DNA from: Pigmentiphaga sp. H8
Lineage (GTDB): Bacteria; Pseudomonadota; Gammaproteobacteria; Burkholderiales; Burkholderiaceae_B
Assembly (NCBI RefSeq): GCF_003854895.1
Contig: NZ_CP033966.1
Span: 2,852,001 to 2,916,000 of the forward strand
Reading direction: 5' to 3'
DNA length: 64,000 nucleotides
In this document: in pieces, positions 1 through 7,639 of the stretch
Layout of the letters: every line of letters begins with the position of its first letter
Position numbering within the stretch: the stretch's first letter is position 1
Notes under the pieces: model-generated
Seen by the model: the letters and a program-made list of their open reading frames with translations, nothing else
Database searches by the model: none
What the model was told of the DNA's origin: nothing
Translations under genes and position numbers: made by a program

Positions 1-130
1 CGTCGCGCAGGGCGCGACCCACGACCGGGACGCCGGGTGCCAGCGCCGAAGCCAGGTCCGGCGCTACGCGCCGCACCTCGATCAGGAGGCGTCCCGCGCC
101 GGGGGAAGAGGGGGGAATCCCGGTTGTCAT
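1..130 (-). CDS. N-terminal fragment of an unrecognised protein (runs off the window)
   Basis: An open frame of 43 codons starts with ATG at 130 and continues without a stop through base 1, so only the amino end is visible. The start is supported by a good ribosome binding site (AGAGGAAAG, about eight bases upstream). The gene is divergent from the LysR regulator at 215, a usual arrangement for a regulator and its target, so it may be the regulated gene. The fragment has no signal peptide or motif that I recognise, and I assign no function. Confidence 0.55.
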   Translation of the reverse strand, partial: MTTGIPPSSPGAGRLLIEVRRVAPDLASALAPGVPVVGRALRD

Positions 131-214
131 CGATGGCTTTCCTCTGTACCTTGAATCGACTCGTCTGTCCGCCGGCGCGCGTCATCCAGTCCGCGGCCAC
201 CATCAGGATCAACC

Positions 215-1183
215 GTGCTCCAGAATGTCCACGGGTCGCCTGACCCCCAGCTCGAAGGCGCGCTGCGGGCGCCCGATTTCTCGCTCAGGCAGCTGTCCTA
301 TTTCCTGGCCGCCGCGCAGCATCAGTCCGTGCAGCAGGCGGCGCAGGCCTTGCATGTCTCGGCGCCCGCGGTATCGGCCGCGATCGCGCACCTCGAAGCC
401 ACGCTGGGCACGCAGTTGTTTCGGCGGCGCCATGCCCGCGGCCTGATCCTGACCGAGTACGGCAGCGCCTTCGCGGTCCAGTGCCGCCGCATCCTGCAGG
501 ATGCCTGGGGCCTGGGCAGCGACAGCGTGCTCGAACGCGGCGACCTGCGCGGCCAGGTGCGCGTGGGCTGCCTGACGACCTTCGCGCCTTTCGTGGTGCC
601 GCCGCTGCTGCGCCACGTGCGCGAACAACTGCCCGGCGCCCGCCTGACCTGGAACGAAGGCCACCACGAATACCTGCTCGAAGGGCTGCGCACGGGTTCG
701 CTGGACCTGGCCGTGCTCTACGACTTCGAGATCCCTTCGGGCGTGCAGGTGGTCACGCTGCGCCCCGCGCCGCTGCAGGTGGTGCTGCCGTCCGATCACC
801 GTTTGGCCGCCAAGGGGTCGCTGACCACGGCGGACCTGAACACCGAGCCGCTGGTGTTGCTGGACCTGCCGCGTACCCGCGAGTACATGCTGACCGCGTT
901 CAGCTCCAATGGCGTCATGCCCCGCATCGCCCAGGCCGTGTCGTCCATCGGCATGCTGCTGGGCATGGTGGCCGCGGGGCATGGCTTCTCGCTGCTCAAC
1001 TTCTGTCCGCCCTACGTGCTGCCCGGCGTGGGCAGCATCGTGTCGCGCGCGTTCGAGTCGCATGTACGTCAACCCAATATCGTGGTGGCGTATTCCTACC
1101 GCTATCACTATCCCCGCGTCGCGGCGGCCATCGTCGAGCAGATCTCCGTCCTGGTGGACGACCTGCTCATCCAGGCGCAATGA
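215..1183 (+). CDS. LysR-family transcriptional regulator
   Basis: 322 residues from a GTG start, a typical LysR length. The N-terminal winged helix-turn-helix lies at roughly residues 25-85 (LSYFLAAAQHQSVQQAAQAL, then SAPAVSAAIAHLE) and is followed by a substrate-binding-like effector domain. It is divergent from the gene that leaves the window on the left and convergent with the ABC transporter operon that ends at 1187, only three bases away. LysR proteins usually control a divergent neighbour and themselves, so the gene left of 130 is the first candidate target. The effector cannot be inferred from sequence. Confidence 0.92.
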   Translation: MLQNVHGSPDPQLEGALRAPDFSLRQLSYFLAAAQHQSVQQAAQALHVSAPAVSAAIAHLEATLGTQLFRRRHARGLILTEYGSAFAVQCRRILQDAWGLGSDSVLERGDLRGQVRVGCLTTFAPFVVPPLLRHVREQLPGARLTWNEGHHEYLLEGLRTGSLDLAVLYDFEIPSGVQVVTLRPAPLQVVLPSDHRLAAKGSLTTADLNTEPLVLLDLPRTREYMLTAFSSNGVMPRIAQAVSSIGMLLGMVAAGHGFSLLNFCPPYVLPGVGSIVSRAFESHVRQPNIVVAYSYRYHYPRVAAAIVEQISVLVDDLLIQAQ

Positions 1184-1186
1184 CCG

Positions 1187-2329
1187 TCAGGGCGCCGAAG
1201 CCAACTGGAATGCGCCGCTCTTTACCGTCAGCATGCGTACGCTGTCGGGCTGCGCGCCGAAGTGGTCCGTGGGCCCGTAGGCATAGACGGCGGTGACGCC
1301 GACGTAGCGCGTGTCCTTCTCCAGCTCGTCGCGGATCGCCGTGGCGTTCCCGCCGGCCGTCCGCATCGCGTGCAGCAGCAGGTTGGCCGAATCGAAGCCG
1401 TTGGCGGCGAAGGTCGACGGCGGCTTGCCGTATTTCTGCTGGTAGGCGGCCAGGAAGTCCTGCAACACCTTCTTCTGCGGATCGGCGTCGGACAGCGAGG
1501 CCGCCACGTACAGCTTGGAGGACGGCAGCAGGATGCCGTTGGCGGCATCGCCGGCCAGCCGCAGGTAATTGAAGTCATTGGCCGCGTGCGTGACGTACAG
1601 CGGCGTGTCGATGCCCAGCGCGCGATGGTTGCGGGTGGCGATGGCCAGGCCCGGCCCCGTGGCCCACAGCACGATGGCCTGCGCCGTGGTGCCGCGCAGC
1701 TTGGCCAGTTGCGGTGTCATGTCGGTATCGGCGTTGCCGAAGGTCTCGCTGGCGACCACCTCGATGCCGTACTGGCCCGCCAGCGCGGCCAGCGTGTCGC
1801 GGCCGTTGGTGCCGAAGGCCACGTCCGAGTTCAGCATGGCCACGCGCTTGATGCCGCGCCCCTGCATGTCCTGCAGCATGACCGTCTGCACGATCTGGTC
1901 GGTCAGCGGGGCGATGAAGACGTAGCGGCGCTTCTCGGGCGGCAGCACGATGCCGCGGCTGGCGCCGTTGGCGATCATCGGGACGCGGGCCCGTTCGAAC
2001 ACGTCGGCCACGGCGAAGTTCGACCCTGAGCTGCTGGGGCCGATCACGGCCGAGACTTTTTCCTGCGACAGCAGCCGGCGCGCGCCGGAGACGGTCTTGG
2101 TGTTGTCGCTTTCACTGTTCAGGTTGACCAGCGACACCTTGCGGCCGCCGATGCCGCCGCGCGCGTTCAGTTGTTCGACCGCCAGTTGCGCGCCCTCCAG
2201 CGTGGGCTGCCCCAGCGAGGCGACGGCGCCCGAGGTTTCCAGCAATGCGCCTATCTTGAGTTCCTGGGCGGCGGCGGGAAGAGCGGACAGGGCGGCAAGG
2301 GCGACGACTGCGTATTTCCAGAGCTTCAT
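1187..2329 (-). CDS. Branched-chain amino acid-type ABC transporter, periplasmic binding protein (LivJ-like)
   Basis: 380 residues with a Sec signal peptide (MKLWKYAVVALAALSALPAAA) followed by a mature start ELKIGALLETSG, the typical opening of Peripla_BP_6 (LivJ/amide-binding) proteins. It would bind substrate in the periplasm for the LivH/LivM/LivGF components encoded upstream. A much longer open frame exists on this strand, but the ATG at 2329 with AAGGGGAG just upstream and the signal peptide fix the true start. The ATG overlaps the stop of the DUF1116 gene by four bases, so translation is probably coupled. This family binds amino acids, amides, urea or aromatic acids; the ligand here is unknown. 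Confidence 0.93.
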   Translation of the reverse strand: MKLWKYAVVALAALSALPAAAQELKIGALLETSGAVASLGQPTLEGAQLAVEQLNARGGIGGRKVSLVNLNSESDNTKTVSGARRLLSQEKVSAVIGPSSSGSNFAVADVFERARVPMIANGASRGIVLPPEKRRYVFIAPLTDQIVQTVMLQDMQGRGIKRVAMLNSDVAFGTNGRDTLAALAGQYGIEVVASETFGNADTDMTPQLAKLRGTTAQAIVLWATGPGLAIATRNHRALGIDTPLYVTHAANDFNYLRLAGDAANGILLPSSKLYVAASLSDADPQKKVLQDFLAAYQQKYGKPPSTFAANGFDSANLLLHAMRTAGGNATAIRDELEKDTRYVGVTAVYAYGPTDHFGAQPDSVRMLTVKSGAFQLASAP

Positions 2330-3546
2330 AGGGACTCCCCTTGGGGGTTGCTGGGTTGGATGTGCGACAGCGCCTGGAGGAAGGGATCCGGCGCGGCTTG
2401 CCAGATGCCTCCTCCGAGACGTCCGTGTAGGCCCCGGACGTCGAGTATGCCCAGGGCGACCACCGGGGTCTTGCCGGTATCGGCCACTTTGCGGGCGGAC
2501 AGCCCCATGCGCGGGGCGGTCAGATTCATGGCGGGGTGCGGGCCCATCAGCAGCGAGGCGGCCAGCACGTCGGAAGGCTCGGGCATGAACGCCGCCAGCG
2601 CGCGCTGCTGTTCGGGTGAGTAGGAGATGGCCATTCCTCCCAGGCCCAGCGCCTCGACCACGGCGCTGTCGCCGATGGCGGGCAGGGCGTCGCCGGCGCT
2701 GTGGCCGGGCGCCAGCGTTCCTCGTGGCGGCAGGGCGGGCTGGGTGATCCACGTGCCCGGCCGTCCCGCGACCTGGATGCCGACCCGCACGCCGTTGCCG
2801 CCCATGGCGGTGACCAGGCTGGCCCCGGCAACGCCCTCGGCCGCCGACAGGATGAGCTTGGCGGCGGCCATCCACAGGTTCAGGAAAAAGCCGGGCGACT
2901 CGTCCAGGTAGCGCCAGGCCTGCTCGGCCTCGCCGGCAAGCGAGGCCGCACGCAGCCGCTCGGCCAGGATGGCCGTGCCGGCGGCGGTGCGGCCGTGGCA
3001 GTCGTCCCCGCGCGACAGCGCGAGATCGGCGATCGCCAGCAGGTCCAGGCCGGACTCGCAGCCGGCGCGCACCTTGTCCGCGAACGCGCCGTTGAGCCAG
3101 CGCAGGTGCTGCACGACCTCGGGCCGCGGCAGTCCCAGGCGCATGGGCCACGCATTGCCGCCATTCAGGGGGGCGAAGCAGCGGCGGCCGCTGGCCTGGT
3201 CGTCGACCACCTGCACCATCTGGCTGGGCGACAGCATGCCGGCCAGGGGCACGACGCAGTGGAAATCCTGCGCCGGCCGCAGCGCGATCTGGCCACCGCG
3301 CAACGCGTACAGCGCGCCGGCCCGGTCCTGGGCCCACCCCTCGAACAGGGCGGCGTTCACGGCGGAATTGAGCACCGGCTCGGGCACCTCGCGCATATCG
3401 GCGAAAGGCGGTCCCGCATGCAGCAGCGTGCGTTCCGGATAGTCGAAGACGGAGGCCGCGGGCAGCAGCCCCGTCAGCACGGGACGCACGGCCATCATCG
3501 CGGCGAAGGCCGCGGCGTCGGCCTGGTTGGCAGGCTTCGCGTTCAT
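2326..3546 (-). CDS. DUF1116 family protein (AllG/YlbE-like, oxamate carbamoyltransferase-related)
   Basis: 406 residues. I recognise DUF1116 from blocks such as LLHAGPP near residue 41, GMLSPSQ, and LALSRGDDCHGR followed by TAAGTAILAERL. In enterobacteria, DUF1116 proteins (YlbE/AllG, YahG) accompany FdrA and DUF2877 proteins, and that trio has been linked to oxamate carbamoyltransferase activity in allantoin breakdown. No FdrA or DUF2877 gene lies in this window, so the activity is inference at best. It sits inside a Liv-type ABC transporter operon, overlapping both neighbours by four bases, which suggests it acts on the imported compound. The cytoplasm is the likely location, as there is no signal peptide. 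Confidence 0.8.
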   Translation of the reverse strand: MNAKPANQADAAAFAAMMAVRPVLTGLLPAASVFDYPERTLLHAGPPFADMREVPEPVLNSAVNAALFEGWAQDRAGALYALRGGQIALRPAQDFHCVVPLAGMLSPSQMVQVVDDQASGRRCFAPLNGGNAWPMRLGLPRPEVVQHLRWLNGAFADKVRAGCESGLDLLAIADLALSRGDDCHGRTAAGTAILAERLRAASLAGEAEQAWRYLDESPGFFLNLWMAAAKLILSAAEGVAGASLVTAMGGNGVRVGIQVAGRPGTWITQPALPPRGTLAPGHSAGDALPAIGDSAVVEALGLGGMAISYSPEQQRALAAFMPEPSDVLAASLLMGPHPAMNLTAPRMGLSARKVADTGKTPVVALGILDVRGLHGRLGGGIWQAAPDPFLQALSHIQPSNPQGESL

Positions 3547-5138
3547 GCGCTCAGCCTCCGTTCCTCGCCGTTCCAGCCCAGGTAGGCGTCGCCGATGTCG
3601 TCGCGGCGCAGCAGGTTCGCGCTGCTGTCCTCGGCGGCCAGGCGGCCGTTGACCAGCACATAGCCGCGATCCGAGACCTGCAGGGCCGCGCGGGCATTCT
3701 GTTCGATCAGCAGGATGGACAGGCCGCGTTCGGTCAGGCGGGGCAGCGACTCCAGGATCTCGCGCGCAACCTGCGGCGCGAGCCCGAACGAAGGTTCGTC
3801 CAGCATCAGCAGGCGCGGGCCGCTCATCAATGCGCGGCCGATGGCCAGCATCTGCCCCTCGCCGCCGGATAGCGTGCCGGCCGGCTGGCGCAGGCGCTCG
3901 GCCAGGCGCGGGAACAGGGCGGTGACTTCCTCCATGGTCCTGCGCATCGCCTCGGCCGTCTCGCGGCGCGGCGCCAGCAACTGCAGCACGCCCGCGCGCC
4001 GCACGCGCGGATAGAAGCCCATCATCAGGTTCTCCTCCACGCTCAGGCTGGGAAACAAGGACCGCCCCTCGGGCGCCAGCGCGATGCCCAGGCCCGCGCG
4101 CAGCTCGGGCGCGACGCGCGACAGGTCGCGCTGTTCGAACATCAGCCGGCCCGCGTGCGGCCGCACCTGGCCCACGATGGCCTTGAGCAGCGTGGACTTG
4201 CCGGCGCCGTTGGCGCCGATCAGCGACACGATCTCGCCTTCGCGCACGTGCAGGCTGACGTCGACCAGCGCCTCCAGCGCGCCGTAGCGCACCGACAGCT
4301 TTTCCAGCGCGAGCGCGGTGCGCGCCTGTCCGGACGGCGCGGCGCCGCGCAGCCCTGCGGGGATCTCGGTATTGCCCAGGTAGGCCGCCACCACGCGCGG
4401 GTCGGCCCGGACCTCGGCCGCTTCGCCGCGGGCCAGCACGCGCCCGTGGTGCAGCACGACGATGCGCTCGGCCAGCTTGCCGACGAAGGCCAGGTCGTGT
4501 TCGACGAACACCACCGTGATGCCGCGCCCGCGTATGTTCAGGATGGCCTTGGCCAGCATGTCCTTTTCGGTGCCGTTGAGCCCGGCGCCGGGTTCGTCCA
4601 GGTACAGCAGCTCGGCACCCGAGGCCAGGGCCCGCGCTACCGCCAGCAGGCGCTGCTGTCCGGCGGTCAATTGCGAGGCCGAGGCGTCGGCCATCGAGGC
4701 CAGTCCCACCGCTTCCAGGTGGCGGGCGGCCAGGCGGGGCAGGTCGGCCGCGCCGCCGGTCTTCCAGCCCAGGCCGGCCAGGCCCGCGCCAAAGCCGCTG
4801 CGCGCGCCGCGCACGCCGGCGGCCATGACGTTCTCGCGCACGGTCAGGCCGGTCAGGATCTCGGCCGCCTGGAAGGTGCGGGCCAGGCCACGGGCGTTGA
4901 TCTCATGGTCGGGCAGGCCGGTTACGTCCTCGCCCTTGAAGCGCACGCGTCCGCGATCGGGCCGCAAGGTTCCGGAGATGACGTTCAGCAGGGTGGACTT
5001 GCCGGCGCCGTTGGGGCCGATCAGGGCCAGGATCTCGCCGCGACGCACATCGAACGATACGGCGTCCAGGGCCTGCAGGCCGCCGAAACGGATGGCGACG
5101 TCCTCGACTTCCAGCAGGGGGGAAGGGGTCTGGGTCAT
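3543..5138 (-). CDS. Fused LivG-LivF branched-chain amino acid-type ABC transporter ATPase
   Basis: One polypeptide of 531 residues carries two complete ABC ATPase domains that are normally separate proteins. The LivG-like half has Walker A GPNGAGKS at 41-48, a degenerate signature LTAGQ near 157-161 and Walker B LLYLDEP at 177-183. The LivF-like half has Walker A GANGAGKS at 308-315, signature LSGGE near 423 and Walker B LLMLDEP at 443-449. A short linker around 258-278 joins them, with no stop or frameshift between. It would energise LivH/LivM on the cytoplasmic face. Start at 5138 overlaps the LivM stop by four bases. Such fusions are known in Burkholderiales but are not the standard arrangement. 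Confidence 0.93.
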   Translation of the reverse strand: MTQTPSPLLEVEDVAIRFGGLQALDAVSFDVRRGEILALIGPNGAGKSTLLNVISGTLRPDRGRVRFKGEDVTGLPDHEINARGLARTFQAAEILTGLTVRENVMAAGVRGARSGFGAGLAGLGWKTGGAADLPRLAARHLEAVGLASMADASASQLTAGQQRLLAVARALASGAELLYLDEPGAGLNGTEKDMLAKAILNIRGRGITVVFVEHDLAFVGKLAERIVVLHHGRVLARGEAAEVRADPRVVAAYLGNTEIPAGLRGAAPSGQARTALALEKLSVRYGALEALVDVSLHVREGEIVSLIGANGAGKSTLLKAIVGQVRPHAGRLMFEQRDLSRVAPELRAGLGIALAPEGRSLFPSLSVEENLMMGFYPRVRRAGVLQLLAPRRETAEAMRRTMEEVTALFPRLAERLRQPAGTLSGGEGQMLAIGRALMSGPRLLMLDEPSFGLAPQVAREILESLPRLTERGLSILLIEQNARAALQVSDRGYVLVNGRLAAEDSSANLLRRDDIGDAYLGWNGEERRLSA

Positions 5139-6100
5139 GCCTTGGCCTCGATGATGGAGGAAACCTTGCGCTTGTCCGCGGCGCGGCGGCGCAGGAAGGC
5201 GCGCACCGCCTCGCCCGCCTTGCAGCGCGGGTACAGCATGGTGGCGATCAGGAGCAGGCCGTAGATCACGACGTCCAGGCTGCCGAAGGACTTCAGGCCT
5301 TCGCTGACCAGCACGACGAAGAACACGCCGCCCAGCACGCGCCAGGTGCCGGTGAAGCCGCTCAGCGCGACGATCAGCAGCAGCTTGATCGAATACGCGA
5401 CGTTGAACGGATCCGGGCTGATGTAGCCCATCCAGAACGTGTAGAGCGCGCCGGACAGTCCGGCCAGCGCCCCGCTGGCGGCCATCACCGCGCGCTTGAC
5501 GCGGTCCGGGGCGATGCCGATCGAACCGGCCACGCGCTCGTTCTCGCCGACCACGCGCAGCGCCAGTCCGAAGGGCGAGCGGATCAGGTTGTCGGCCAGG
5601 ATCAGCGCGGCGCCGGCGGCGATCCAGCCCACGATGAAGAAAGCCTGGTCGGAAGCAAGCTCGATGCCGCCGATATGCAGGGTCGTGCCGACGGAGATGC
5701 CGTCCGGGCCGCCGGTGACGGGCTTCCATTCGGCCAGCACGGTATGCACGATCATGCCCAGCGCCAGGGTCGCCATGGCCAGGTGGTGTCCCCGAAGGCG
5801 AAACACCAATCGGCCCACGGCCCAGGCCGAGACGGCGGACAACGCGGTCGCGGCCGCCACCGCCAGCCAGGGGTCGAGCCCCAGACGTTCGGAGGCGATG
5901 GCGGCGGCGTAGGCGCCGATGCCGACGAAGGCCGCGTGGCCCAGCGACACCTGCCCGCAGTGCCCGACCAGCAGCGCCAGGCCGACGGCGGGCAGGGCGA
6001 ACAGCGCGCACACCACGAACAGGTTCAGCACGTAGTTGTTGCCGAACAGGAAGACCAGGGCCAGCAGGCCGGTCAGCGCGAGCGGAGGCAGGCTTTTCAT
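5135..6100 (-). CDS. livM: Branched-chain amino acid-type ABC transporter permease (LivM-like)
   Basis: 321 residues, mostly hydrophobic with about nine predicted membrane helices. The stretch GHCGQVSLGHAAFVGIGAY and the coupling region containing RVVGENERVAGSIGIAPDRVK are hallmarks of LivM permeases. It forms the inner-membrane channel with LivH. The start at 6100 (MKSLPPLAL) was chosen over a longer open frame because it overlaps the LivH stop by four bases and opens a membrane helix directly. The basic C-terminus (RRRAADKRK) is cytoplasmic. Confidence 0.93.
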   Translation of the reverse strand: MKSLPPLALTGLLALVFLFGNNYVLNLFVVCALFALPAVGLALLVGHCGQVSLGHAAFVGIGAYAAAIASERLGLDPWLAVAAATALSAVSAWAVGRLVFRLRGHHLAMATLALGMIVHTVLAEWKPVTGGPDGISVGTTLHIGGIELASDQAFFIVGWIAAGAALILADNLIRSPFGLALRVVGENERVAGSIGIAPDRVKRAVMAASGALAGLSGALYTFWMGYISPDPFNVAYSIKLLLIVALSGFTGTWRVLGGVFFVVLVSEGLKSFGSLDVVIYGLLLIATMLYPRCKAGEAVRAFLRRRAADKRKVSSIIEAKA

Positions 6101-6966
6101 CGCTTCACCATGTCGAATTCGCCGAACAGGCCGCCAGGGCGGGCCACGAGGAACAACAGCAGGAGCACGAAGGCGATGGCGTTCTTGAAGCCGGAGCTGA
6201 GATAGCCGGCCGAGAAGGCCTCCAGCAGGCCGAGGAAGATGCCGCCCACGGCAGCGCCCACCGGATTGCCGAAACCGCCGATGATGCAGGCGACGAAGCC
6301 CTTGATGCCCAGGGCCGCGCCGCTGTCGTACTGCATGAGCGCGATGGGGGCGATGATGATGCCGGCGATCGCGCCCACGGTGCCCGACAGGAAAAAGCCC
6401 AGGGCCCGCATGGCTCCGGAGGGAATGCCCATCAGCGAGGCGGCCTGCGGATTCATCGCACAGGCGCGGAAGGTGCGCCCGAGGTAGGTGCGGGTCAGGA
6501 ACAGATAGAGCAGGGCCATCAGGACCACGCTGGTGCCCAGCACCCAGAACACCTGGGGCGGCACGGACACCCCGCCCAGGTGGACCGAGGCCGAGCCTGA
6601 GAACGCCGGCAGCGCATGCGCGTCCGTGCCCCAGGCCACGACGGCCGAACCCTGCAATACCACGCTGACGCCTATCGTGAGGATGATGCCGCGCAGCGCG
6701 TCGCCGCCGACCGGCCGCAGCGCGTAGCGCTCGATGGCCATGCCCAGCAGGCCCACCAGCAGCACGCAGCATGCCGCGGCGGCCAGCAGCGGCACGCCGG
6801 CGGCCAGCAGCGTCGAGGTGCCGAGCGCCGCCAGCATCGCCGACTCGCCCTGGGCGAAGTTGACGATGTTGGTGACGTTGTAGACGGCGGTGAAGCCGAT
6901 GGCGATGAGGCCGTAGATGCAGCCCACCACCAGTCCCGAGACGAGGTATTGCAGGAATTCGGTCAT
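6097..6966 (-). CDS. livH: Branched-chain amino acid-type ABC transporter permease (LivH-like)
   Basis: 289 residues starting MTEFLQYLVSGLVVGCIYGL, a standard LivH opening, followed by NFAQGESAMLAALG, the equivalent of the conserved NFAHGE-type motif. About eight membrane helices are predicted. The start at 6966 overlaps the stop of the preceding gene by one base (TAATG), and an upstream in-frame ATG at 7011 adds only a hydrophilic extension and is less likely. It pairs with LivM (5135-6100) in the inner membrane. Confidence 0.93.
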   Translation of the reverse strand: MTEFLQYLVSGLVVGCIYGLIAIGFTAVYNVTNIVNFAQGESAMLAALGTSTLLAAGVPLLAAAACCVLLVGLLGMAIERYALRPVGGDALRGIILTIGVSVVLQGSAVVAWGTDAHALPAFSGSASVHLGGVSVPPQVFWVLGTSVVLMALLYLFLTRTYLGRTFRACAMNPQAASLMGIPSGAMRALGFFLSGTVGAIAGIIIAPIALMQYDSGAALGIKGFVACIIGGFGNPVGAAVGGIFLGLLEAFSAGYLSSGFKNAIAFVLLLLFLVARPGGLFGEFDMVKR

Positions 6967-7604
6967 TACGGCGTCCCCCTGGCGGCATCGCCCGCCGGCA
7001 TTTCCATCCACGATTCCGAGAAGGCCAGGAACGCCGAGCTCTTCTTGCCGCCATCGAAATTGCGGGTGGTGACACGGCCGCGCAGGGGCCGTCCGTTCAC
7101 GGTGATGCCGGCGCTGGCCGCGTCGATGAACAGGCTGTACATCTCATGCCGCTGCGTCGGCCCTTTCTCGGGCGGCATGTCCACGGCATAGGGCTCGGTC
7201 AGACCGTCCCAGGTCATGACCACTTCCAGTTCCGCCGAGCGCAGGATCTCCTGGTAGCGCGACCGGGTGTCGCCGGCGGAGCGGGCTTCCAGCAGCGGCA
7301 GGTAGCTCACGGCCTGCGTGCCCGCCGACACCCGGAACGAGGCGAACTTCGAGAAGAAGCCGGCCATCAGGTAGCGGGCCAGCGGTTCGTTGTCGGTGAT
7401 GCAGACGTTGCAGGCACGGGGCAGGGTGGCGGCCTCGTCGGGCTGCTCGAGCAGCAGCACGCCGCGGCCCAGCCCGAAGGGCGAGTAGTTGATGCGGAAG
7501 TAGGTGGCCAGGCCGGTCCAGGGGCCGTCGTCGGTTTCCTTCAGATAGATGCCGGGGTTGTCTCCGGTCCATGCGACCTTGCCGGGATGGATGGGGGATT
7601 GCAT
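6966..7604 (-). CDS. Protein of unknown function between a Rieske oxygenase and a Liv transporter
   Basis: 212 residues from MQSPIHPGKVAW; I do not recognise a family. There is no signal peptide or membrane segment. Alternating hydrophobic patches and a C-terminal block (GRVTTRNFDGGKKSSAF) suggest a beta-rich fold, but that is a guess. It lies 35 bases downstream of the Rieske oxygenase and overlaps livH by one base, so it is very probably expressed with both. A role in handling the oxygenase product or substrate is plausible. An upstream ATG at 7643 would overlap the oxygenase stop; the 7604 start has AGGA at a usable distance. Confidence 0.72.
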   Translation of the reverse strand: MQSPIHPGKVAWTGDNPGIYLKETDDGPWTGLATYFRINYSPFGLGRGVLLLEQPDEAATLPRACNVCITDNEPLARYLMAGFFSKFASFRVSAGTQAVSYLPLLEARSAGDTRSRYQEILRSAELEVVMTWDGLTEPYAVDMPPEKGPTQRHEMYSLFIDAASAGITVNGRPLRGRVTTRNFDGGKKSSAFLAFSESWMEMPAGDAARGTP

Positions 7605-7639
7605 GCTTTCGATCCTGTAGGAGTGGGGGAAAGACGGAA

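Noticed and set aside
209..1180. A 323-codon open frame antisense to the first LysR gene
   Set aside because: Composition is His/Gln/Arg-rich without motifs; the plus-strand frame encodes a clear LysR protein.
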